From assembly GCA_030696435.1 (NCBI GenBank), contig JAUYSF010000309.1:1-10665 (forward strand): DNA of 10,665 nt. The letters run 5' to 3'. The stretch comes from Desulfoprunum sp. (GTDB lineage Bacteria; Desulfobacterota; Desulfobulbia; Desulfobulbales; Desulfocapsaceae). Position numbers and translations under genes: made by a program. Within the stretch, counting starts at the first letter, position 1; every line of letters begins with the position of its first letter. Under the pieces are notes generated by a model that did no database searches, was not told the DNA's origin, and worked only from the letters and a program-made list of their open reading frames with translations. Positions 1 to 6,463 of the stretch are shown piece by piece.

Positions 1-1
1 T

Positions 2-259
2 ATCGGAACGGCAGTCGGCGGTATGGTGGGATACATTGTCGGCAATGAGCTGGACAGAGACAATTACGGCAGGAGATATGCGCATCATCAGCAAGTAGTC
101 TATCTTCCTCCACCGCCTCCACCACAATATTACTCACATCGACCCTCTTATAACGACAGGGATCATTACAGGAATGATCGGCGAGATGATTGGCATCGGC
201 CACACCACCACAGAGGTCCTTATCGCCACGACAGATATGAAAACCATAACCGGTGGTAA
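2..259 (+). CDS. Glycine-zipper envelope protein, C-terminal part (5' end cut by window)
   Basis: The frame is open from the window edge (position 2) to the TAA at 257-259, so the real start lies upstream. The visible N-terminal piece has small residues and glycines spaced as in a glycine-zipper 2TM domain (GTAVGGMVGYIVGNELD), the signature of the 17-kDa surface-antigen/YMGG-like group, which usually sits in or at the outer membrane. After it comes a short proline run (six P) and a tail of about 50 residues very rich in His, Arg, Asp and Tyr with no other recognisable domain. The tail composition resembles that of the next gene, so the two may be related in location or role, such as cell-envelope stress or metal/polyanion contact; that is inference. 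The ATG at 23 is internal to the zipper and is probably not the start. Confidence 0.6.
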   Translation: MGTAVGGMVGYIVGNELDRDNYGRRYAHHQQVVYLPPPPPPQYYSHRPSYNDRDHYRNDRRDDWHRPHHHRGPYRHDRYENHNRW

Positions 260-393
260 ATCATCAAGCCCCATCTCAAGATGACAGGGCCACAAGAGAA
301 CAAAGGACTACTCTGAGCGAGAGAACCATGAGTATGCCCAACAAAGACCTCGACACACATCAACAACCGAATAAACACAGAAGGGGGAAGTCT

Positions 394-795
394 ATGAAAA
401 GAGCAATAGGTAAGGCTCTTGTTCTTGCAGGTGCGCTTTTGCTGATGTCTTCAGCTGCAATTGCAGGCGGTAACCGAGGGGGCCTAAGCGTCTATGTCTA
501 CGACAACGGCGGCTTTAGAGATAATTTTGAAAATTCAAGAGATGATCGGTGGGATTTCCGTAATGACCGACGAGAATACCGTTACAATCGATGGGATGAC
601 CGACGAGAGCACCGGTACGACCGACGGGATAACCGGCAAGAAGACCGTTATGATCGTTGGGACGACCGGCGAGAGCACCGATACGATCGGCGAAATCAAG
701 CTCCGGACTGCAGCCAATGGGATTATACGGCAAATCGACCGTGCGCTCCTGGAACGGTGAATCGTGATTGCCGGAATAGCTGCGACGGAAGATAG
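394..795 (+). CDS. Small secreted Arg/Asp/Tyr-rich repeat protein
   Basis: This 133-residue protein has no family that I recognise. The ATG at 394 is preferred over upstream in-frame starts because it gives a textbook signal peptide: MKRAIGK, a hydrophobic core ALVLAGALLLMSSAAIA, and an AxA-type cleavage site near residue 24. A purine-rich Shine-Dalgarno (GGGGGAAG, 383-390) precedes it. The mature part begins with a Gly-rich stretch. It is then dominated by RWDDRREHRYDRR-type repeats, giving a highly charged, probably unstructured or extended segment. The C-terminal 35 residues hold four cysteines (CSQW, PCAPG, DCRNSC), so a small disulphide-stabilised tail in the periplasm is plausible. It sits 134 bp after another His/Arg/Asp-rich envelope protein and ends 12-21 bp before the helicase gene. 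RcnB-like periplasmic proteins have similar Arg/Asp-rich repeats, but I see no conserved RcnB core. Confidence 0.7.
   Translation: MKRAIGKALVLAGALLLMSSAAIAGGNRGGLSVYVYDNGGFRDNFENSRDDRWDFRNDRREYRYNRWDDRREHRYDRRDNRQEDRYDRWDDRREHRYDRRNQAPDCSQWDYTANRPCAPGTVNRDCRNSCDGR
589..693 (+). repeat. Two 39-bp in-frame direct repeats encoding RWDDRREHRYDRR
   Basis: The copies lie at 589-627 and 655-693, offset by 66 bp (22 codons). The 13 encoded residues are identical. The DNA differs at seven positions (32/39 identical), all at third codon positions and all synonymous. Shorter degenerate versions (DRWDFRNDRREYRYN) precede them. This points to an older tandem expansion of a 22-residue unit kept under protein-level selection. 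Confidence 0.8.
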
Positions 796-816
796 CCTCG
801 GCCGGGATTGAGCCGC

Positions 817-3345
817 ATGCTGCTGCCGCAATTACCTATCAGCCACACCGTACCCGAGCTGAAAAGCGCCCTCGCCAAAGGTTCGGCGGTGTTAACGGCA
901 CCGCCGGGCTCGGGAAAGACCACCATAGTTCCCTTGACTCTTCTTGATGAACCGTGGCTGGCGGGCAAAAAGATTCTCATCCTGGAACCACGGCGACTGG
1001 CGGCCAGGGCAGCGGCAGCCCGAATGGCCAGTTTGCTCGGGGAGAAGGTCGGCCAAACCGTTGGCTACCAGATTCGTTTTGACCGACAAATCTCCCAGGC
1101 CACCCGCATTGAGGTGCTCACCGAAGGGATATTGACCCGACGCATCCAAAATGATGCAGACTTGGACGGTGTGGGGTTGATCATTTTCGATGAATTCCAT
1201 GAGCGAACCATCCATGCCGATCTGGCCCTGGCTCTCTGTATAGACCTGGGCCAAGTCAAAGAGGATTTGCGCCTACTGGTCATGTCGGCCACCCTGGACA
1301 CTCCTCCCATTGCCAGGTTGCTGGGCGATGTTCCCGTCATTACCGGTGAGGGACAAAGCCATGAGGTCAGAATCGAATATCTTGAGCGGGAAGCCCCGGG
1401 TAGAATCAGTGATATAACGGCAGCGGGTGTGCGGCGGGTGCTACACGAACAATCAGGCGATAGGCTGGTTTTTCTGCCCGGCACCGGTGAAATCAAAGAG
1501 GTGCAGCGCCAGCTCAGCGATGAACCGGCATTCCACGACATTCTCCTCTCGCCCCTTTTCGGTGATCTCTCGCAAGGGGATCAGGACCGTGCCCTCCTGC
1601 CCGATCCAGCTGGTCGAAGGCGGGTGATTTTGGCAACCTCGATTGCCGAGACCAGCCTCACCATAGAAGGAATCGGCTGCGTTGTGGACAGTGGCTGGTC
1701 GCGGCGGCCTCGTTTCGAGCCGAGCAACGGCCTCAGCACATTGACCACCGTACGTGTTTCCAAAGCAGCTGCCCACCAACGCGCAGGCCGGGCCGGACGT
1801 CTCGGGCCAGGCTATTGTTTACGGCTCTGGACCAAGGGAGAGCAGCATGGCCTGACGCCGTTTCATCCCCCGGAAATAGTGGCCGTAGATCTGGCCGGTC
1901 TTGCCCTGGAGCTGGCCTTGTGGGGAGTCAGTGCGCCTCAGACCCTGCGCTGGCTCGACCCTCCCCGCTCCGGCCCGTATCAACAGGCCCGCGAACTCCT
2001 CCTTTCGTTAGAGGCAATCAATGAGTCGGGACGGATCACTGATACCGGCAAACAACTTGCCGCCTTGCCGATCCATCCTCGTCTCGGTCACATGCTGCTC
2101 ATGGCTCAAGGAATGGGACAAGTCCCGCTGGCCTGCGATATCGCCGCGATTTTATCGGAGCGTGATATTGTCAAACGTGATGGCCGTCCTCCCTCAGCCG
2201 ATCTGGGAATACGACAACGTTTACTCGAACTCTGGCGCCAAAAGGGCGACGCTGCGGTTATCCGGGAGGGCGGCGATCCGGCAATCTGCCGCCGTGTCGA
2301 CAGTGTAACTCGCGGTTGGCAAAGGCTTATCTCTTGCAAAAACGGCCCGCGCAATCTGGATGCAATCGGCAATCTTCTGGTATATGCCTATCCCGATCGT
2401 ATTGCCCGCCGTCGCCCTCATCAGCGGGATCAATACCTTTTAGCCACCGGACGCGGGGCTCTTCTGCCACCGGCCGACCCACTTGCTGCCAGTGAATATC
2501 TGGTGGTGCCCCAACTGGATGCGGGCCAGAAGGAGGGACGGATTTTCCTGGCCGAGCCCTTGACGCTTGCCGACCTGAAACAACATCATCAAACGCTGTT
2601 AGCGGAAAGCAAAGAGGTGTATTGGGATGACGCCTCAGCCAAGGTTGTGGCGACTCGTCGCCTGTATTGGGGGAAAATTGTTATCGAGGAAAAGCCCTTA
2701 ACCAAGGTATCGCCCGAGGAAATCAGCGCAGCCATGTTGACAGGAATCCGGCGCATGGGCCTTGAATGTTTGGCCTGGGACCGGGAAGCACGTCAATTCC
2801 AGGCCCGAGTGCATTGCCTGCGTGGTTGGCAACCGGACACGGACTGGCCGGATCTGAGTGATAGTCGGTTGCAGGGCGACCTCGACTGGCTGGAGCCATA
2901 TCTCGTTGGCATCAGTACTGCCGAACAGCTCAAACAGCTTGATCTCCAAGAGATATTCAAGGCCATGCTGGGTTGGGCGATGCAACAAAAACTTGCGCAA
3001 GATGCCCCGAGTAGTATATCCGTGCCCAGCGGTTCAAAAATCCGTATCGAATACCGCATGGAGGAGCCGCCACTGCTGGCGGTACGTATCCAGGAGATGT
3101 TTGGCCAAGCGACTACGCCCACCATTTGCGCCGGCAAGGTTGTTCTGCTTCTGCACCTACTCTCGCCGGCACGTCGGCCCATCCAAATCACCTCCGACCT
3201 GGCCGGATTTTGGCAACGCAGCTATCCGGAAGTCAAAAAAGAGCTCAAAGGCCGCTATCCAAAACACCCCTGGCCGGATGATCCTTTGGCTGCAACGGCT
3301 ACCAGGACTGTTAAAAGAAAAACCCATCCTCAATCACATTTATGA
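817..3345 (+). CDS. hrpB: ATP-dependent RNA helicase HrpB
   Basis: This is a DEAH/RHA superfamily 2 helicase of the HrpB type, about 842 residues, the usual family length. Numbering from the TTG at 808, the motifs run in order: Walker A PPGSGKT (32-38), DEFH Walker B (128-131), SAT (160-162), ATSIAETSLTI motif V (276-286) and QRAGRAGR motif VI (324-331). DEFH instead of DEAH is typical of HrpB. A long C-terminal half ends in the HrpB signature RYPKHPWPDDPL close to the C-terminus. HrpB acts in the cytoplasm as an RNA-dependent NTPase. Its physiological substrate is poorly defined, and in several bacteria it has been linked to mRNA processing or virulence. The start is uncertain: ATG 817 and TTG 808 are in frame and neither has a strong Shine-Dalgarno. 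The preceding gene ends 21 bp upstream, and the last 4 bp overlap the next gene. Confidence 0.93.
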   Translation: MLLPQLPISHTVPELKSALAKGSAVLTAPPGSGKTTIVPLTLLDEPWLAGKKILILEPRRLAARAAAARMASLLGEKVGQTVGYQIRFDRQISQATRIEVLTEGILTRRIQNDADLDGVGLIIFDEFHERTIHADLALALCIDLGQVKEDLRLLVMSATLDTPPIARLLGDVPVITGEGQSHEVRIEYLEREAPGRISDITAAGVRRVLHEQSGDRLVFLPGTGEIKEVQRQLSDEPAFHDILLSPLFGDLSQGDQDRALLPDPAGRRRVILATSIAETSLTIEGIGCVVDSGWSRRPRFEPSNGLSTLTTVRVSKAAAHQRAGRAGRLGPGYCLRLWTKGEQHGLTPFHPPEIVAVDLAGLALELALWGVSAPQTLRWLDPPRSGPYQQARELLLSLEAINESGRITDTGKQLAALPIHPRLGHMLLMAQGMGQVPLACDIAAILSERDIVKRDGRPPSADLGIRQRLLELWRQKGDAAVIREGGDPAICRRVDSVTRGWQRLISCKNGPRNLDAIGNLLVYAYPDRIARRRPHQRDQYLLATGRGALLPPADPLAASEYLVVPQLDAGQKEGRIFLAEPLTLADLKQHHQTLLAESKEVYWDDASAKVVATRRLYWGKIVIEEKPLTKVSPEEISAAMLTGIRRMGLECLAWDREARQFQARVHCLRGWQPDTDWPDLSDSRLQGDLDWLEPYLVGISTAEQLKQLDLQEIFKAMLGWAMQQKLAQDAPSSISVPSGSKIRIEYRMEEPPLLAVRIQEMFGQATTPTICAGKVVLLLHLLSPARRPIQITSDLAGFWQRSYPEVKKELKGRYPKHPWPDDPLAATATRTVKRKTHPQSHL

Positions 3346-4250
3346 GAACAATAGCATTTGGTTACTCAACCCGCTGCAATATCAGATGCGGCCATTGTGT
3401 GGCGGCAGGCGAGTTTCCCGCTACCCAAAAGATGGAGCTTGCCAAGGCCAAGGAAATCATCCGGGACATGGCTGCAGCCGGTGTTACCGGCGTGAGTTTT
3501 ACCGCAGGCGAGCCGTTTATCTATTTTGACGATCTGCTGGAATTAGTCAGCCTCTGCCGGGAACTCAATATCTACACCAGGATCGTTACCAACAGCTCTT
3601 GGGCCAAGACCCCGGAAAAGACCACCGTACTGCTCGACATGCTGAAGCAGTGCGGGCTTTCTCAACTGCGCCTGAGCTACAGCAGATGGCATCAAGAAAA
3701 TGTCCCTCGCCGGAATGTGCTGAACGCAGCCCGCGGCTGCCTGGAAACAGGAATTGCTTACTTCATCTCCTTTGTCACTGATTTTTCAGAAGAAGATGAT
3801 GTGTATGAAAAATTTCTCCGAGACGCCGGACTCAGGTTTTTTCCGGAACCGGTCATCTATGCCGGACGGGCCGATTCCTTTGGTCGAAAAGCGCTCTTCA
3901 CCGATTACCAGGAAAATCGCTGTGCCATGAATCCCTATCTTGCGCCGGATCTCAGCATGTACGCCTGTTGCGATGCGGGTAGCCACTTTAACACCACCAA
4001 TGTCTTCCTCCTCGGTAATCTCAAAGACCATTCCATCGAGCAACTCTTTACCAAGAGCGAAACCCAGCCACTCTACAACTGCATCCGCACCATGGGCATC
4101 ACCACTATCGCCTCCTTTGCCGGGCTCAATTCACGCGAAATCGTCACCTATCGCAAATGCGAGCTGTGCAAAAAGCTGTTCGACTCAGCGGAAATGCTGA
4201 AAATCCTCCAAGAAGCCGCAGAGACAGCGCTGCAAAAATGGGCCAGGTAG
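3342..4250 (+). CDS. Radical SAM protein with SPASM-like C-terminal cysteines
   Basis: This 302-residue protein belongs to the radical SAM superfamily. The CxxxCxxC cluster motif (C12, C16, C19 in RCNIRCGHC) binds the [4Fe-4S] that cleaves S-adenosylmethionine, and AGEP (55-58) is the SAM-contacting GGE-type motif. The C-terminal region carries C194, C209, C210, C273 and C276 (CELC). These resemble the auxiliary-cluster ligands of SPASM or twitch domains, found in enzymes that modify peptides or protein side chains. The substrate is unknown: no short precursor-peptide gene was seen beside it. The start ATG overlaps the helicase stop as ATGA (4 bp) and lacks a clear Shine-Dalgarno, so translation is probably coupled to hrpB. 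The stop is at 4248-4250, and no convincing rho-independent terminator follows. Confidence 0.85.
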   Translation: MRTIAFGYSTRCNIRCGHCVAAGEFPATQKMELAKAKEIIRDMAAAGVTGVSFTAGEPFIYFDDLLELVSLCRELNIYTRIVTNSSWAKTPEKTTVLLDMLKQCGLSQLRLSYSRWHQENVPRRNVLNAARGCLETGIAYFISFVTDFSEEDDVYEKFLRDAGLRFFPEPVIYAGRADSFGRKALFTDYQENRCAMNPYLAPDLSMYACCDAGSHFNTTNVFLLGNLKDHSIEQLFTKSETQPLYNCIRTMGITTIASFAGLNSREIVTYRKCELCKKLFDSAEMLKILQEAAETALQKWAR

Positions 4251-4387
4251 CTTATCTGTTCATCTTGAGCACAATCCGACGTTCCGCCTTCCTATCGCTT
4301 TTCAAGAGCACATCGTTTATTGTTTGACTGATTCCTGTACGGAACAAGATAGGCTCACGAAGAGATGGAACGCCCGCCTTAATGCAA

Positions 4388-4527
4388 GGAGCCTGTCGGA
4401 TTATGCCCTTTTTCCCCATCTCAGCGTTATTTTCGAAAAAAATGCTCGCAATATCAACTATATGGCTGCGCTTAATTTTCGAAAATGCCTTGATCTGAGA
4501 AAAAAATTCTATAATTCGACAGACTCC
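4388..4527. mobile_element. MITE-like 140-bp inverted-repeat element
   Basis: The ends are a 17-bp terminal inverted repeat: GGAGCCTGTCGGATTAT at 4388-4404 and ATAATTCGACAGACTCC at 4511-4527, matching at 15 of 17 positions. The symmetry continues inward. TTTTCGAAAA lies exactly 42 bp inside each outer end (4430-4439 and 4476-4485), and the 52-bp arms match at about 33 positions without gaps. The element encodes no protein, so a non-autonomous element or large hairpin repeat is likely. No clear target-site duplication longer than 2 bp (AA) was seen, and the parent insertion sequence is unknown. Confidence 0.6.
4490..4515 (+). promoter_or_regulatory. Candidate promoter in the right end of the MITE
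   Basis: A perfect -10 hexamer TATAAT lies at 4510-4515, starting 33 bp before the preferred start codon of the next gene. The best -35-like hexamer, TTGATC at 4490-4495, is only 14 bp away, shorter than the ideal 17, so the promoter is tentative. The -10 is formed partly by the element's right inverted repeat. Transcription would start near 4522, giving a leader of about 20 nt that contains the AAGAGAG ribosome-binding site. Confidence 0.35.
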
Positions 4528-4542
4528 AAGAGAGAAAACAAG

Positions 4543-5172
4543 ATGAAGTGGAATATTGCAGATATCACCTTTCTTCACCCTCCGGATGTTTTTACCGGAA
4601 CATTTGACAATGCCAAAATGCAGGCCAGACATGAACAGCAGATGCAAATCAAACTGGAGGAGATCAAAGCAGCCATCGCCGGTGAGGCTGATCCCCTCAA
4701 GGCCATGAAAAAACTGCATACCAAAGACCAGCTCAAATTTTTCCAAAATAACGAAGAGCCGTTTCGAGATGCCGACAGGTTCGAGGAGGCCGTACTCACA
4801 TTATTTGGCAAATTCAACGGCCCCTTTTCTTCCGGTGGCGATGCTGCCGTGTGGAATACCTTGTTTGCGGCCTGTGATACAACACGGCTCTATAGCCTCG
4901 GCAATCCCATAACCTTTTCATCGGCAACAGTCTATCGGGGCTCGGTATCGGGCTGTATGAGGAGTTTGAGTTGGACGCCCGACCGGCAGAGGGCAGAGTG
5001 GTTCGCAGAACGCTGGAAAAACCCGTCTCTGGGAGGAGGTGAGTTGTATGAGGTGGATATCGTAAAGACCAACATCTTGGTCTCTCTGCAGCATCGCCAT
5101 GAGGAGGAGCTCATCCTCACTCCGGAATTCATCAAATCGGCAGAGATACGGGCTTTTAAAACAGCAAGGTAA
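4543..5172 (+). CDS. Putative ADP-ribosyltransferase-fold protein
   Basis: The ATG at 4543 gives 209 residues. It is preferred over the TTG at 4324 because the extra 73 codons run through the MITE-like element, a TATAAT lies just upstream, and AAGAGAG (4528-4534) is well placed as a Shine-Dalgarno. The C-terminal 80 residues follow the R-S-E pattern of arginine-type ADP-ribosyltransferases. YRG (131-133) supplies the first-motif Arg, SLSWT followed by AEWFAERW (141-158) replaces the usual STS motif, and RHEEELIL (185-192) stands for the ExE catalytic loop. Between the last two is a typical ELYEVDIVKTNILV strand pair. The N-terminal 110 residues are helical and charged and were not recognised. 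No signal peptide is seen, so a cytoplasmic role is likely. Possible roles are a toxin or phage-related effector modifying a host target; none is demonstrated. No antitoxin was identified next to it. Confidence 0.5.
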   Translation: MKWNIADITFLHPPDVFTGTFDNAKMQARHEQQMQIKLEEIKAAIAGEADPLKAMKKLHTKDQLKFFQNNEEPFRDADRFEEAVLTLFGKFNGPFSSGGDAAVWNTLFAACDTTRLYSLGNPITFSSATVYRGSVSGCMRSLSWTPDRQRAEWFAERWKNPSLGGGELYEVDIVKTNILVSLQHRHEEELILTPEFIKSAEIRAFKTAR

Positions 5173-5179
5173 ATTCGCG

Positions 5180-5217
5180 GCATCCGGCAACGGCCAATGG
5201 CAGCCAAAGCCGGATGC
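5180..5217. repeat. 9-bp perfect inverted repeat after the ADP-ribosyltransferase-like gene
   Basis: GCATCCGGC (5180-5188) and GCCGGATGC (5209-5217) are perfectly complementary around a 20-nt loop and begin 8 bp after the stop codon. In RNA this would form a stable GC-rich hairpin. No T-run follows, so it is not a standard rho-independent terminator. It may protect the 3' end of the transcript or be part of a palindromic intergenic repeat. Confidence 0.4.
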
Positions 5218-5273
5218 AAACCCCAAAGTAGTATTTACGGACCCGCTCTTCATTCCAACAACACGTTGCATTC

Positions 5274-5756
5274 ATGAAAATACGACCTCTCACCCCCGAT
5301 AATTACCCAAAGGTTGTCGCTTTGTTGCGTCAGGCTTTCCCTCGTAGCAGATACGAAGTTCAATTAGTTGAAAAACTTCATAAAAATAACAAGATAGTGC
5401 ATGAGTGGGTATGTATTCACTGCAATACAATCGTCGCTTATATTGCTTTTTCGCATGCTTTTGATGGAAAAACGGTGTGCGGCCTGCATCTGGCACCGTT
5501 GGCAGTGAAGCCGCAGATGCAAAATCAGGGGATAGGCTCTGAGTTGCTCCGCTTTTCCTTGAGGCAGGATGTACTCAAGGAAAGCCCAATCTTTGTCCTG
5601 GGTGACCCTAATTTTTATCGAAAGTTTGGCTTTGAGCGTTGCGCTCTGCCTATTTGTCCCTTTGATAAAAACAATGCTCATTTCCTCAGCATCCGTAATA
5701 ACACTTCCCACGACTTCACGGTGGGTTATGAACCGGAGTTCAAGACCGGCAGATAA
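5274..5756 (+). CDS. GNAT-family N-acetyltransferase, YhbS-like
   Basis: This 160-residue protein is the usual size for a single-domain GNAT enzyme, which transfers acetyl from acetyl-CoA to an amine. Motif A is clear: the strand LAPLAVKP (73-80), then QNQGIG (83-88), the pyrophosphate-binding Q/R-x-x-G-x-G loop, and helix ELLRFSL. VLGDPNFYRKFGFE (108-121) is the motif B strand and the Y-x-x-x-GF element seen in YhbS-type members. The substrate cannot be assigned. Initiation is at ATG 5274, although the upstream sequence is AT-rich and has no obvious Shine-Dalgarno. The gene is visibly richer in A+T than hrpB, consistent with the 4.25-5.76 kb stretch being accessory DNA. It is convergent with the yidH-like gene, whose stop lies about 100 bp away. 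Confidence 0.85.
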   Translation: MKIRPLTPDNYPKVVALLRQAFPRSRYEVQLVEKLHKNNKIVHEWVCIHCNTIVAYIAFSHAFDGKTVCGLHLAPLAVKPQMQNQGIGSELLRFSLRQDVLKESPIFVLGDPNFYRKFGFERCALPICPFDKNNAHFLSIRNNTSHDFTVGYEPEFKTGR

Positions 5757-5783
5757 TTTCATTTCCAGATCAAGATGAGAACG

Positions 5784-5849
5784 CCAAGGCAAGCGAGCAG
5801 CGAGGAGACAGTACAGCGCAGCCGATAACGACGCTTGATTTGGCCTTGG
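5784..5849. repeat. Inverted repeat between convergent genes
   Basis: CCAAGGC (5784-5790) pairs with GCCTTGG (5843-5849). Immediately inside, AAGCG (5791-5795) pairs with CGCTT (5832-5836) across a 6-nt bulge. The structure occupies most of the gap between the converging acetyltransferase and YidH-like genes. It could help end transcription from both sides, but no T-tract is present on either strand. It may also be a dispersed intergenic repeat. Confidence 0.35.
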
Positions 5850-5854
5850 AATAA

Positions 5855-6229
5855 CTAGACCAAAGAACCGAGGAACAGATACACTGTCAGAGCAACGCCC
5901 AGAAAAGCAACAATGAGATTCGTCAAAGCGCTGAGATAAACGAGATAACCAGCAGGTATCTCAACGGGTTGGAGCGTCTGCAGCACTTTCCGGTACTGCA
6001 TGACTGCAACCGCCGAAGATAGCGCTCCCAAGATGATGAAGGAGAGCCCAATCCAGAAAGACAACCCCCGCTGCAGCGGTTCGCTGTGCTGTGGTAACAG
6101 CATGTGAACAAACAAACCGAATCGCTCAACCACAAAGCCAAAGGCCATCAGGGTCAGCGATGTTCGTGTCCAGGCAAGAAGCGTTCGTTCCGCTGCGAAG
6201 AAAACCCTTGGATCATTAAGTGCAGACAT
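5855..6229 (-). CDS. DUF202 inner-membrane protein, YidH-like
   Basis: This 124-residue membrane protein belongs to the DUF202 (YidH/YidG) family, which has no firmly established function. The family signature DPRVFFAAERTLLAWTRTS is at residues 6-24. Three membrane helices follow at about 20-43, 57-78 and 95-120, the standard topology and length. The start ATG (6227-6229 on the complement) places the signature right at the N-terminus as in other family members, although the Shine-Dalgarno is weak. It is 234 bp downstream of the response regulator on the same strand. It may have its own promoter, but none could be identified with confidence. A link to the two-component system is not established. 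Confidence 0.88.
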   Translation of the reverse strand: MSALNDPRVFFAAERTLLAWTRTSLTLMAFGFVVERFGLFVHMLLPQHSEPLQRGLSFWIGLSFIILGALSSAVAVMQYRKVLQTLQPVEIPAGYLVYLSALTNLIVAFLGVALTVYLFLGSLV

Positions 6230-6463
6230 TTTGGTAATCGATTGGTTAATTTTAATGAATGAGGATGTAGAAGCTAGCAGCCATTTTCTCTGTCAATTTG
6301 CGGATCTCAAAAATCATTCGCATAGACTATTGACAACCTCAACGCACACATGGCATTGGATAAAGTTCCAAACAATCCCAAGCAAGCATCCCAGACACCT
6401 ACAATCGAGTACAGAATGAACTCTGGTTGGTTTAATCTGAAATATCTATCTTCCATACAGACG

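Noticed and set aside
793..819. Amber codon separating the secreted protein from an in-frame hrpB, suggesting readthrough or pyrrolysine
   Set aside because: Sharing a frame has a one-in-three chance, hrpB has its own start codons, and a signal-peptide fusion to a cytoplasmic helicase makes no sense.
4324..4542. Upstream extension of the ADP-ribosyltransferase-like frame from TTG 4324
   Set aside because: Most of it is the MITE-like inverted-repeat element, and a -10 and Shine-Dalgarno lie just before ATG 4543.
6291..6296. Perfect TTGACA on the minus strand upstream of the yidH-like gene
   Set aside because: No acceptable -10 hexamer lies 16-18 bp downstream; the nearest TAAAAT is 36 bp away.
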